Positions 48,073-56,365 of a stretch of DNA of 64,000 nt are shown here, piece by piece (position 1 is the first letter of the stretch; each line of letters starts with the position of its first letter). Source of the stretch: VAZQ01 sp963756715 (lineage in GTDB: Bacteria > Pseudomonadota > Alphaproteobacteria > Rhizobiales > Xanthobacteraceae); NCBI GenBank assembly GCA_963756715.1, contig CAVWOV010000019.1:457180-521179 (forward strand). The letters are read 5' to 3'. A program made the translations under genes and the position numbers. The notes beneath the pieces are model-generated. The model made no database searches. It was not told where the DNA came from and was given only the letters and a program-made list of their open reading frames with translations.

Positions 48073-48981
48073 TCAGCTCATCAGCGCGCCAGCGAGCTGC
48101 TTCAAATTGTGCCGAATCAAGTCGACGTAGTTCGGCGCCTCGCCGGTGTTGCCGGTCAGCGCGTCGGAATAAAGCGTGCCGCCGATCTTCGCACCGGTCT
48201 CGCTCGCGATCTGTTTCACCAGCCGCGGATCGGTCACGTTTTCCAGGAACACCGCCACGATCTTCTGCTTCCTGATCTGCGTAATAATCGCCGCAACGTC
48301 CTTGGCGGATGCTTCCGTCTCGGTCGAGACACCTTGCGGCGCGATGAATTCGATACCGTACGCGCTTTCGAAATAGCCGAATGAATCGTGGCTGGTGATC
48401 ACCGCCCGCCGGCCGGCCGGAATCTTGGCGATGGTGTCCTTCACTTCCTGATCCAGCGCATCGAGCTTCGCCCGATACACTGCGGCATTTGTCTCATAGG
48501 TGGCCTTGCCGGCGGGATCGATCGCGATCAGCGCGTCCCGGATATTGCCGACATAGACTTTCGCGTTCGCCACCGACTGCCAAGCGTGCGGATCGATATG
48601 GCCGTGACCGTGATCCTGATCGGCGTCGCGTTCGCGCGGCTTGATGCCCTTGCTCGCCACCACGATCGGGGCCTTGGTGTTGGAAGCCTTGACCAGCCGG
48701 TCGAGCCAGCCCTCGAAGCCGAGCCCATTGACGAATATAGCCTTCGCGGCCGCAACCTTCTTGGCGTCGGCGGGCGACGGCGCGTAGACATGGGCATTGC
48801 CATTCGGACCGACGAGCGTCGCCACCTCGACCCGGTCGCCGCCGACGTTCTTCACGAAGTCGCCGAGGATCGAAAAGCTGGCGATGACCTTGACCTTGCC
48901 CTGCGCGGACGCCGCCGTCGGGACAGCGACAAGGAGTGCAGCGAATGCCCAGGCAGCCATCATCTGTCGCCGGCTCGGCAT
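48073..48981 (-). CDS. znuA: Zinc ABC transporter substrate-binding protein
   Basis: A 302-residue cluster A-I metal-binding protein, start at 48981 with an excellent GGAGGTGAAT. The signal peptide ends TAASAQ. Metal ligands are the expected histidines: GNAHVYAPSPADA, a histidine-rich loop RDADQDHGHGHIDPHAWQSV, SHDSFGYFESAYGIEF and the aspartate in GTLYSDALTG. The loop is shorter than in E. coli ZnuA. It is the last gene of the Zur-regulated operon (microprotein, ATPase, permease, binding protein). Zinc rather than manganese is inferred from the Zur palindrome upstream of the operon. Confidence 0.94.
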   Translation of the reverse strand: MPSRRQMMAAWAFAALLVAVPTAASAQGKVKVIASFSILGDFVKNVGGDRVEVATLVGPNGNAHVYAPSPADAKKVAAAKAIFVNGLGFEGWLDRLVKASNTKAPIVVASKGIKPRERDADQDHGHGHIDPHAWQSVANAKVYVGNIRDALIAIDPAGKATYETNAAVYRAKLDALDQEVKDTIAKIPAGRRAVITSHDSFGYFESAYGIEFIAPQGVSTETEASAKDVAAIITQIRKQKIVAVFLENVTDPRLVKQIASETGAKIGGTLYSDALTGNTGEAPNYVDLIRHNLKQLAGALMS

Positions 48982-49013
48982 ATTCACCTCCGCATCGATC
49001 ACGCGCCCCACTT

Positions 49014-49883
49014 TCACGCTTCGAGATGTCGGCCGGGAAAGGCCTGCCGCAGCACGCCGCCCACCCGCCCGAACAGCAGTGACGCCACGTAGAGCAATCC
49101 TGCCACCAGGATGACCGCCGGACCCGACGCGACGCCGGAGTGGAACGACAGCAGCAATCCGGCATAGCCGGCGAAGATGCCGCTGACCGTGGCGATCACC
49201 ATCATCAACGTGACGTCGCGCGCCCAGAACCGGGCGGTGGCCGCCGGCAGCATCATGACGCCGACGGCGAGCAGTGTCCCGAGCGCGTGAAATCCGCTCA
49301 CCAGATTGACGACCACAAGGGCGAGGAATGCGAGATGAACCGGCGCGCCGGCCTGGCTGACCGAGCGCATGAACCCCGGATCGACGCACTCGATCACCAG
49401 CGGGCGATAGATCAGAGCCAGCACCAGGAGCGTAATCGTCGCATTGGCGGCGATCAGCAGCAGCGTCTGATCGTCAAGCGCGAGCACGTTGCCGAACAGG
49501 ACGTGGAGAAGATCGATGTTCGTTCCCTTCAGCGACACGATCGTGACGCCGAGCGCCAGCGACAGCAGGTAGAAGGTCGCAAGCGCCGCATCCTCCTTGA
49601 GTTCGGTGTTGCGGGCGACGAGACCGGTCAGCAGCGCCACTACGAAGCCGGCGATCAATCCGCCGGCGGTCATGGCGTAAAGATTGAGTCCTGAGAGCAG
49701 AAATCCGACTGCCGCGCCCGGCAGAATCGCGTGCGCCATCGCATCGCCGACGAGGCTCATACGGCGGAGCATCAGGAAAACGCCGATCGGGCCGGCACCC
49801 AGCGCAAGCGCAAACGTACCGGCGAGCGAGCGCCGCATGAATTCGAAATCGGCGAAGGGGGCAATGAGCGTGTCGTATATCAA
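49014..49883 (-). CDS. znuB: Zinc ABC transporter permease
   Basis: A membrane protein of 289 residues with about eight helices of the ABC-3 metal permease family. It has IYDTLIAPFADFEFMRRSLA, GVFLMLRRMSLVGDAMAHAI and PGAAVGFLLSGLNLYA near the start and VKVVG-type loops replaced by GFHALGTLLAVGVMMLPAAT further on. The best start is a TTG at 49883, which gives the usual N-terminus; an ATG at 49838 would remove 15 conserved residues. The open frame continues upstream only through palindromic repeats. It lies between znuC and znuA. Confidence 0.92.
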   Translation of the reverse strand: MIYDTLIAPFADFEFMRRSLAGTFALALGAGPIGVFLMLRRMSLVGDAMAHAILPGAAVGFLLSGLNLYAMTAGGLIAGFVVALLTGLVARNTELKEDAALATFYLLSLALGVTIVSLKGTNIDLLHVLFGNVLALDDQTLLLIAANATITLLVLALIYRPLVIECVDPGFMRSVSQAGAPVHLAFLALVVVNLVSGFHALGTLLAVGVMMLPAATARFWARDVTLMMVIATVSGIFAGYAGLLLSFHSGVASGPAVILVAGLLYVASLLFGRVGGVLRQAFPGRHLEA

Positions 49884-49911
49884 GATGCAGGATCTCAATG
49901 AGTGCGGTGTA

Positions 49912-50052
49912 ACCCTCTCCCCTTGTGGGAGAGGGTGCCGAGCAGAGCGAGGCGGGTGAGGGGTTGCTGCGCCACTTTTTTCGGAACCTTTACCCGGCTC
50001 GGACGTCGCTTCGCTTGTCCTCGCTACCCTCTCCCGCAGGGGGAGAGGGTAG
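49912..50052. repeat. Paired GC-rich palindromes inside the zinc operon
   Basis: 49912-49937 has arms ACCCTCTCCC/GGGAGAGGGT around a short loop; 50024-50052 has arms CTACCCTCTCCC/GGGAGAGGGTAG around GCAGG. The two flank about 85 bases and form one mobile-looking unit of the dispersed family. The stop of znuC (49990) lies within the unit. Confidence 0.85.
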
Positions 50053-50802
50053 GTGAGACTGCCCGTCTGGCTCCACGCACAGCCCGGCACGCTCATCGAA
50101 CGCCTCGCACATGCGGCGCGCAGTCAGGAGATTTTCGGCTGTCAAAACCGTCGCGGTGCGGCCCCAGGCCACCGGCTCCCGCGCCAGCAACAGCGTCTCT
50201 GGAAAATTCGCCTTGACGAATTCAATGTCGTGCATCGCCGTCAACACGGTGCGCTTCTCGCCGTGCCAGCGCCGCACCAGGTCGAACAGATCGGACGAGG
50301 TCTTGGCGTCGACCGCATTGAATGGTTCGTCGAGAACGATGACACGCGCGTCCTGCAGCAGCAGGCGCGCAAACAGCATTCGCTGCATCTGGCCGCCCGA
50401 TAATGTCCCGATGGCGCGATCCTCGAAGCCCGTCAGCCCCACGGCCGCGATCGCGTGTTCGACCGCATCGCGCGCCTTGCGTCCAATGCCGCCGAACAGG
50501 CCGGTGCGATGCCAAAGCCCCATCGACACCATGTCGTAGACATTGATCGGGAACGAGCGGTCGATCTCCGCGGCCTGCGGCAGATAGGCGATGTCCTGAG
50601 CCCTCAGGCCGTGCCGCTCGATGCCGCCGGCGAGCGGCTTGATGACCCCGACGATGCCCTTGAACAGGGTCGATTTGCCGGCGCCGTTTGGGCCGACGAC
50701 AGCCACCAACGCGCCGGTATCGACGGCGCCATCGAGATGATGCACCGCCGGATGGCGATCGTAGCCCAGCGTGAGATCGCGAAATTTCAGCGCGGCAGTC
50801 AC
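49990..50802 (-). CDS. znuC: Zinc ABC transporter ATP-binding protein
   Basis: A 270-residue ATPase with Walker A GPNGAGKST, the Q-loop region IAYLPQAAEIDRSFP, signature LSGGQMQR, Walker B VIVLDEPF and the switch histidine in TAMHDIEFVKANFP. The start is a GTG at 50802 that overlaps the stop of the microprotein gene (GTGA), so translation is coupled. The last 18 or so residues (PSPPAGEGSEDKRSDVRAG region) are encoded by a palindromic repeat, not by the normal gene end. ATP hydrolysis powers zinc import with ZnuB and ZnuA. Confidence 0.93.
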   Translation of the reverse strand: MTAALKFRDLTLGYDRHPAVHHLDGAVDTGALVAVVGPNGAGKSTLFKGIVGVIKPLAGGIERHGLRAQDIAYLPQAAEIDRSFPINVYDMVSMGLWHRTGLFGGIGRKARDAVEHAIAAVGLTGFEDRAIGTLSGGQMQRMLFARLLLQDARVIVLDEPFNAVDAKTSSDLFDLVRRWHGEKRTVLTAMHDIEFVKANFPETLLLAREPVAWGRTATVLTAENLLTARRMCEAFDERAGLCVEPDGQSHLPSPPAGEGSEDKRSDVRAG

Positions 50803-50969
50803 GGCACACCTATCGCCCAAACCACCGCGCCCCATAGCGCAGCGATCAGAACGGCTGCAATCGCCAGCCGCTCGAATACCGACATCCGCAGGATGGAAGG
50901 CGAGATCGCAGCCGGCGGATGCCCCTCGCCGGGATGGTGATGATGCGGATGCTGAACGTGCGTTGGCAT
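50799..50969 (-). CDS. Histidine-rich single-pass membrane microprotein heading the zinc operon
   Basis: The ATG at 50969 opens a 56-residue frame ending in a TGA that overlaps the znuC start by four bases (GTGA). The N-terminal third is histidine-rich (MPTHVQHPHHHHPGEGHPPA). A short linker ILRMSVFERL leads into one hydrophobic helix (residues about 34-54, LAIAAVLIAALWGAVVWAIG). It starts 43 bases after a perfect Zur palindrome, so it is the first gene of the operon. The composition suggests a metal-binding head on the periplasmic or cytoplasmic side of the membrane. I do not know a named family. A weak site (GTCGCGCCTC) precedes it. Confidence 0.75.
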   Translation of the reverse strand: MPTHVQHPHHHHPGEGHPPAAISPSILRMSVFERLAIAAVLIAALWGAVVWAIGVP

Positions 50970-51011
50970 GAGGCGCGACTGACGGGCCGGACATCGGGGC
51001 TGGTGATTCTT

Positions 51012-51026
51012 TGTTATAATATAACA
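51012..51026. promoter_or_regulatory. Zur operator
   Basis: TGTTATAATATAACA is a perfect palindrome with seven-base arms TGTTATA/TATAACA around one A. It matches the AT-rich Zur box known from alphaproteobacteria such as Rhizobium and Rhodobacter relatives. Zinc-loaded Zur would repress the operon read to the left. It is the only such sequence I found in the window. Confidence 0.85.
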
Positions 51027-51041
51027 TTACACGGTGTCCAG
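51013..51041 (-). promoter_or_regulatory. Predicted promoter of the zinc operon
   Basis: On the minus strand CTGGAC (51041-51036) and TATAAC (51018-51013) are 17 bases apart and could be the -35 and -10 boxes. The -10 lies inside the Zur palindrome, so Zur binding would block RNA polymerase. Confidence 0.5.
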
Positions 51042-51052
51042 TACACGGTGTC
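51028..51052. repeat. Two direct copies of TACACGGTGTC beside the Zur box
   Basis: Copies lie at 51028-51038 and 51042-51052, each a near-palindrome (ACAC-G-GTGT), 14 bases apart. They overlap the likely -35 region and could be a second operator; no known regulator is matched. Confidence 0.55.
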
Positions 51053-51165
51053 TGATACGCAGCCGGGGTGACTTTACCCACTTACCGCCGGGCCTGAATT
51101 GCCAACACCGCCATGCCCGTTCATGGTGCGGCGCATCCCCTTCGCCCCGATGACAAGATGGCACC

Positions 51166-52092
51166 ATGAATGAGCCCAGTCCCCGCGTTGTCTGTGTCGG
51201 CGAAGTTCTGATCGAGTTCGTCCGCGGAGGCGACGGGCGCTTCGCTCTCGCATCGGGCGGCGATGCCTTCAACGTGGCGGTCTACCTGGCGCGGGCCGGC
51301 GCTCCGTGCGCATTGGCCACCGGGCTCGGTGAAGATCCTTATTCCGATGCGATCTACGCCCTGGCGGCCGCCGAAGGCGTCGGCAACGACCTCATGCTGC
51401 GCGCGGGCGGCCGGTTGCCGGGGGTCGCCGTGGTCGACACCGACCCGCATGGCAAGCGACGGCAGTTTTTCTGGCGCGACGCCGCGCCGGCGCGGGATCT
51501 ATTCGAGTTGCCGGACTGGGCGCGGGTGGCCGACAGCCTGCTCAAGGCCAAGATGATCTATTTTTCGGGTATCACGCTCTCGCTCTATTCCAACAGCGGC
51601 ATCGGCCGTTTTCTGGCCGTGCTCGAAGTGGCCCGCCAGCAGGGCGCCAAGATCGCATTTGACGGCAATTTTCGTCCGCGCGGCTGGGGCGGCGATCTTT
51701 CGCGCACCCGCGCGGTTTTCATGGAGGCACTCAAGCGCGTCGACATCGCCCTGCCCGCCTATGACGACGAAGCGGTGCTGTGGGGCGATCCGAGCCCGGA
51801 GGCGACGGTTGACCGGCTGCAGGCCTTCGGCATCGCCGAGATCGCGGTGAAGAACGGTCCGAACAGCGCATTGGTCGCCGCCGGCGGAAACCGCGATTTC
51901 ATCCCGGTGCCCGAAGTGGTCGTGCCGGTCGACGCCACGGCAGCCGGCGACAGCTTCAACGCCGGCTATCTGGCGGCACGCCTTCGCGGCAAAGGCCCCG
52001 GCGAAGCGGCGGCTGCCGCCCACCAACTTGCCGGTCAAGTGATCCGTCACCCCGGCGCGCTGATGCCGCGCGCCGCCGTGGCGATGCACTAG
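51166..52092 (+). CDS. PfkB-family carbohydrate kinase (fructokinase-like)
   Basis: A 308-residue ribokinase-type kinase. It has EVLIEFVRGGDGRF at the start, the GGDAFNVAVYLARAGAP signature 1 region, KIAFDGNFRPRGWGGDLS, KNGPNSALVAA and the catalytic-base signature DATAAGDSFNAGYLAARL. The usual DTTGAGD is DATAAGD here, within family variation. It phosphorylates a sugar such as fructose or 2-keto-3-deoxygluconate in the cytoplasm; the exact sugar is not clear. It is divergent from the zinc operon with no sugar transporter nearby. Confidence 0.9.
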   Translation: MNEPSPRVVCVGEVLIEFVRGGDGRFALASGGDAFNVAVYLARAGAPCALATGLGEDPYSDAIYALAAAEGVGNDLMLRAGGRLPGVAVVDTDPHGKRRQFFWRDAAPARDLFELPDWARVADSLLKAKMIYFSGITLSLYSNSGIGRFLAVLEVARQQGAKIAFDGNFRPRGWGGDLSRTRAVFMEALKRVDIALPAYDDEAVLWGDPSPEATVDRLQAFGIAEIAVKNGPNSALVAAGGNRDFIPVPEVVVPVDATAAGDSFNAGYLAARLRGKGPGEAAAAAHQLAGQVIRHPGALMPRAAVAMH

Positions 52093-52197
52093 GGATCGCT
52101 GCGGCAATGGTTGTCGCCCGCTGCTCGGGGTCGGCAAACATCGGCCGGGACGCGTGCATCAGGAGCGCGACGGATCGTCGATCGCTCACGGGGGCCG

Positions 52198-53181
52198 CTA
52201 TCCTTGTTTCAGTCCGAGTGACGCCAGGATCGGCCGCCAGCGGGCGCGCTCCTGGGAAAATTGCTCGGTCGTCGACGCTGGCGTTGAACCCTGGACCGGT
52301 ACGAACCCGGCCTTCAGCAGAATCTGTCCGAACTCGGCGTCAGCGAGAATTTCCTGGGTCTTCGTGTGCAGGGTCTGAACGATGGCGTCGGGCGTGCCAC
52401 GCGGCGCGAAGATTGCGAATGACATCTCGGCGACGAAATTGGGCATCCCAGCTTCCGCCGTGGTTGGAATCTCAGGCGCCGCAGGGACGCGTTTCGGCGA
52501 GGCCGCGGCGAGGATCTTGATCTTGCCGGCGCGATGCAACTCGATCGTCGGCGTGGTGACGAAAAGCCCTTGAACCTGGACGACACCAGACACGAGATCG
52601 TTGAATGCAGTCGCCCCGCTCTTGTAAGGCACATGCTGAATTTCCGGCAGACCGGCAAGCTGCCGGAACTGTTCGTTGATCAGATGGGACATGGTCCCGG
52701 AGCCGACGGACGCATAATTCAGCTTGTCGGGATTCGCCTTGGCGTATGCGATCAGTTCCTGCAGGGTATTGACCGGCAACCCGCCATGAACGCCGATTGC
52801 GCCGACCGAGACCGCAAGCATCGAAACCGGCTGGAAATCGCGGTCGGTATCGAACGAGAGATTGTGCTGCTGGAGAGGCGTCAGAACGATGTCGCTCGTG
52901 CTGCCGAGCAGGAACGTGTACCCGTCGGGGGATGCCTTCGCGGCGCTTGCCATGCCGATTATGCCGCCCGCACCCGCGATATTCTCGATATAGACGGAGC
53001 TGCCGAGGGACTTGGCAATACGGTTGCACCAATGGCGGCCGACAACGTCGAGCACGCCGCCGGCGCCGCGCGGAATAATCAGGCGGACGGCACGCTCCGG
53101 ATAGCTCGCCCGGGCCATGCGAACGAAGCCGGTGGGCGCAAGGGATGCCAGCGAGGCAGCAAGAAAATCACGACGTCTCAT
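52198..53181 (-). CDS. Bug/TctC family periplasmic solute-binding protein
   Basis: A 327-residue exported protein. The ATG at 53181 has GGAG six bases upstream and begins RRRDFLAASLASLAP, a Tat-like signal. Family segments are AVRLIIPRGAGGVLDVVGRH, VYIENIAGAGGIIGMASAAK, NYASVGSGTMSHLINEQFRQ and HVPYKSGATAFNDLVSGVVQ. It is an orphan binding protein without TctA or TctB in the window. It differs from the one at 37978 in both signal type and sequence. The 288 bases upstream (53194-53481) contain no supported gene. Confidence 0.92.
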   Translation of the reverse strand: MRRRDFLAASLASLAPTGFVRMARASYPERAVRLIIPRGAGGVLDVVGRHWCNRIAKSLGSSVYIENIAGAGGIIGMASAAKASPDGYTFLLGSTSDIVLTPLQQHNLSFDTDRDFQPVSMLAVSVGAIGVHGGLPVNTLQELIAYAKANPDKLNYASVGSGTMSHLINEQFRQLAGLPEIQHVPYKSGATAFNDLVSGVVQVQGLFVTTPTIELHRAGKIKILAAASPKRVPAAPEIPTTAEAGMPNFVAEMSFAIFAPRGTPDAIVQTLHTKTQEILADAEFGQILLKAGFVPVQGSTPASTTEQFSQERARWRPILASLGLKQG

Positions 53182-53481
53182 TCCAATCTCCAATGTTGCA
53201 TCGCAACATCGGCTGAATTGTCGACCTCTGCAATTTCATATATTGGGCACTTTGCGCCGATTTCTTACGCTGTGCAGCGCACAAACATGACGCTATTCGG
53301 TTTCGTAGACTCGATTGCCTAGCGACGAGGCGTCGAGCGAGCTGGCCGCGCAGTTCGCCGCAATCGATGCGCGGCCGGACCAACGCGATAACCTCATCCG
53401 ATGCTCGGCGGCCGGGGGCTTCCGCCAGGTGAAGTCTACAAACAGGCCGCCACACCGTTCGGCGGCAACAGAGTTCCCTCG

Positions 53482-55117
53482 CTACTCCGCCGGGACGGCG
53501 TGCCCGATCGGCTTGGGCGCCGACTCCGGCATGGTTGCCACCATCTCAGGCTGGCGGCTCAGTGTGTAGAGGAACCCAGCGACGATCGCATAAGCGAGCG
53601 CAACCGACGGTGTCACGCCGAGGCCGTGGCTGCCGATGCCCACCGCTTCTCCGTGCATGAAGCCGAAATAGGTGAGCACAGCGCCCGCAAGCGCGAAGCT
53701 CGCCGCGTTCGCGAACTTGCGCTCGATCACAAACACCGCGATCGCGCCGAGCACGAGGCCGGTCAGGATCGCGCCACCGCCCATCACTTCGAGGCCGTGA
53801 TAGAGCACGCCGGTCTGCGCCATCTTGGTCATGAAGTTGGGGTCATGGATGGCAGGAAAGGCCATGCCCGCTGCGCCCAGCGCGCCGCTGAGCAACACCG
53901 TGGCCCAGGCCGCGAGATGCGGCGTGATTGCCAAGGCGATAGCGGGCGCGTGCTCCCTCGGCGTGGTCTGAAAAGACTGTGCACAGATCAGCATGCCGAT
54001 GTAGAGCAGGATTGGCGAGATCGCGACCACCGGGATGACGGCGAGCATCAGCGAGATCACGCCGAACCACGAGAGCACGATGACCATCAGGCCGGTCGCA
54101 GCCGAGTAGCCGATGCGTCCGCCCATCGCCTTCCAGCCGGGGTGCCCGATGTAAACCGCGTTAATGAAAGGGTTGCCCATCAGGCAGCCGATCAGGCTGA
54201 CGACGCCGTCGGCGGTCAGCACGCGGGTGGTCGGATATTCGTCACCGGCCGCTTCCGCGCTCTCAACGTTGTCCATCGCCTCGACCAGGTCGTAGATGCC
54301 GAACGGAATGGCGGTGACCAGGATGATGCCGAGGAACTCGAAGCCCGAGAACACGTGATCGACCGCGGGCAGTGGCACCGCGAAGCCGAAATTGGAGAAC
54401 GCGGACTTCACGCCCTCGAGGCTGACGCCGCCGATACCGATGCCGAACAGGTTCGAGCCCCACGCGATCACCATGCCGACCGCGATCGCGACGAGGCCGG
54501 CAGGAATGCCTTTGGGATATTTGTAGCCGCCGAACCAACTCACCATGATGATGGCGAAGCAGGTGATTCCGATCACCGGGGTCATGAACATTTCGAGCGC
54601 CGGGCGCATCGAAATGAAGGTGATCGAGACGCCGGCGAGCGTGCCGAGCAGCGCCGCACGTGGCGTGATCTTACGGATGATCGGGGCGACGAAACCGCCG
54701 ATCATCAGGATGAAGCTCTGGAAGAACACCCACACCAGGCCGGCTTCCCAGCCCTTCACCGGGTCGTTGGTCTTGAGCGTGATCGGCAGCATGATCACGA
54801 AGGTGACGATGAACATGTGCGGCACGCTGATGCCCGAGGGCAGCGCACAGACGTCGCTGCGGCCCGGTCTTGAGCGCGAGCCGGTAGGCCAGCCAGGCGT
54901 AGTACATGGTCGAGAGGCACATCATCAGGCCGAGCGCCGGCAGGATGCGGCCGAAGACCAGGGAATCGGGCATCTTGAGCACAAATCGCAGCAGGCCCGT
55001 GAGCACCAGCATATTGACCAGGATGTTGGTGCCGAAACCGAAGAAAGCGTTCCAGTCACCAGGCGTCCAAAGCACAGGACGCGCCTTCCCTGCCGCCACC
55101 GCATGCGCTGCCGTCAT
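53482..55117 (-). CDS. NCS2-type nucleobase/organic-anion permease (frameshift near 54864)
   Basis: The start is the ATG at 55117 with AAGGAG seven bases upstream. The protein, about 545 residues, has twelve or more helices and NCS2/AzgA-like segments: DVCALPSGISVPHMFIVTFV, WEAGLVWVFFQSFILMIGG, GFEFLGIILVTAIPFGIYDL, EAMDNVESAEAAGDEYPTTR and GCLMGNPFINAVYIGHPGWK. The frame moves near 54864, where CCGGGCCGC would read CCGGCCGC to continue KTGRSDVCALPS, so an extra base in a G run is likely. It is a proton or sodium symporter for a purine-like or related ring compound; the substrate is uncertain. The cysteine hydrolase upstream on the same strand suggests a catabolic pair. Confidence 0.82.
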
Positions 55118-55431
55118 GTCACGCTCCTTGCGATTTTTTCTTCAATCGGTCGATCAAGCTTGCGGCGGCGCAAATGAAAACGCACCGCCGATCAGGAACC
55201 GTTAGTTCTTCTCGCAATTGACGTGCCAATTGACGTGCCAAATGCCGCGGGCAGGGCGACGGCCAAAAGCTCGTCATCGTCCGGCAAAAAGATCGTTCGT
55301 CTCCGTCGGTTAGCGCGGGAGGTTCACGCGCGATCGCGCGGCGCCGCCCCGGTGTACGTCCAGCCGGACATGCTGCAAAATTCGACGCTTCGCCTAATTC
55401 GTCATCGCAGGCTGGTGGCAGCCGGTTTGGA
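55118..55431. other. Gene-free stretch with tandem 12-base repeat
   Basis: No gene is supported. CAATTGACGTGC occurs twice head to tail at 55215-55226 and 55227-55238, followed by a partial third copy (CAAATGCCG). It separates the cysteine hydrolase from the permease gene downstream. Confidence 0.55.
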
Positions 55432-56110
55432 TCAAGCCGCGGTTATCAGCGCCGCTACCACCGGCTGCGAGGCACATACCGAGCCGAAGATCCCGCCCTG
55501 CGCCTTGATCATCTTCAGGCCCATGTCGTGAAATTCCGGGAAATACGAAGCGCAGCCGTCGGAGATCACGATGCAGCGAAAGCCACGGTCGTTGGCCTCG
55601 CGCACCGTCGTGTTGACGCAAACCTCCGTGGTGACGCCGCAGACGAACAGCGTGTCGACGTTGCGGTTCTTGAGCATCAATTCGAGATCGGTCTGGTAGA
55701 ACGCACCCTTGCCGGGCTTGTCGATCACCGGTTCGCCGGCAATCGGGTAGAGTTCCGGGATGATGTCGTGGCCGGGCTCGCCGCGGACCAGGATGCGGCC
55801 CATCGGGCCCGGCGCACCGATCCGCAACGCCGGGTCGCCGCGCTCGACCTTGTGCGGCGGCGCGTCGGCGAGATCGGGTCGGTGCCCTTCGCGGGTGTGG
55901 ATGACCAGCATGCCGGCGCGTCGCGCGGCGGCCAGCACGTCGCCGATCGGACCGACCGCAGCCTTGAGGCGGCTCACGTCGTTGCCCAGCGCCGCGCCGA
56001 AGCCGCCAGGCTCGAGGAAATCGCGTTGCATGTCGATGATGATCAGGGCTGGCGCGCCCGAAATCGACGGACAGCGGCGCCGGTTCTGCTTCGATCTTCG
56101 CCGTCGGCAC
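55432..56110 (-). CDS. Isochorismatase-family cysteine hydrolase (frameshift near 56060)
   Basis: A cysteine amidohydrolase of about 225 residues. The GTG at 56110 has a strong GGGAGGTG site and begins PTAKIEAEPAPLSVDF; near 56060 the frame shifts to APALIIIDMQRDFLEPGGFG. The catalytic triad positions are the aspartate of IIIDMQRDF, the lysine of VIDKPGKGAFYQTDLE and the cysteine of FVCGVTTEVCVNTTVREA. The GVTTEVCV motif is typical of the family that includes biuret, N-carbamoyl and nicotinamide hydrolases. Together with the NCS2-like permease it may degrade an imported ureide or amide. Divergent from the fluoride riboswitch-crcB unit. Confidence 0.88.
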
Positions 56111-56206
56111 GGAACACCTCCCGCTGCGCTACTGAATTGGACCACCAGCTCGCGCAAATCTCATGTTACGTAGCAAATTCGAGGCCAGCGCGCGGGTAAG
56201 GCCGCG

Positions 56207-56235
56207 TTGACGATGCGCCGCGCCGCCGCTAGCTT
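56207..56235 (+). promoter_or_regulatory. Promoter of the fluoride riboswitch-crcB unit
   Basis: TTGACG (56207-56212) and TAGCTT (56230-56235) are separated by exactly 17 bases. Transcription would begin near 56242, five bases before the aptamer. Confidence 0.65.
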
Positions 56236-56246
56236 TCGGCCATGAT

Positions 56247-56312
56247 GGGGATGGGGTCCCCCGAAACCGCCCGCAACGGCTGATGACTCCTACCGCGAAG
56301 GCGGTGGGAGTC
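56247..56312 (+). promoter_or_regulatory. Fluoride riboswitch (crcB RNA motif)
   Basis: The sequence follows the fluoride aptamer consensus: GGGGATG (56247-56253), CCCCCGAAAC (56258-56267) and CTGATGACTCCTAC (56280-56293). P1 pairs GGGG (56247-56250) with CCCC (56258-56262). The pseudoknot-proximal P3 pairs GGGGT (56253-56257) with ACTCC (56286-56290). Overlapping P3 is a perfect 12-pair switching hairpin, GACTCCTACCGC (56285-56296) with GCGGTGGGAGTC (56301-56312). Fluoride binding would free GGCGGTG (56300-56306), which can pair with CACCGCC (56319-56325) and break the terminator, turning crcB on. Confidence 0.96.
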
Positions 56313-56318
56313 TGTCCG

Positions 56319-56340
56319 CACCGCCGCAGGGCGGTTTTTT
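56319..56340 (+). terminator. Rho-independent terminator of the fluoride riboswitch
   Basis: ACCGCC (56320-56325) and GGCGGT (56330-56335) pair around GCAG and run into six T. It lies between the aptamer and crcB, so it stops transcription unless fluoride is bound. Confidence 0.88.
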
Positions 56341-56365
56341 GTTGCCGGAAGGACGAGGAGTAAGC

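Noticed and set aside
53200..53481. Possible gene fragment upstream of the second TctC gene
   Set aside because: Short plus- and minus-strand frames exist, but none has recognisable motifs, a good start or consistent composition.
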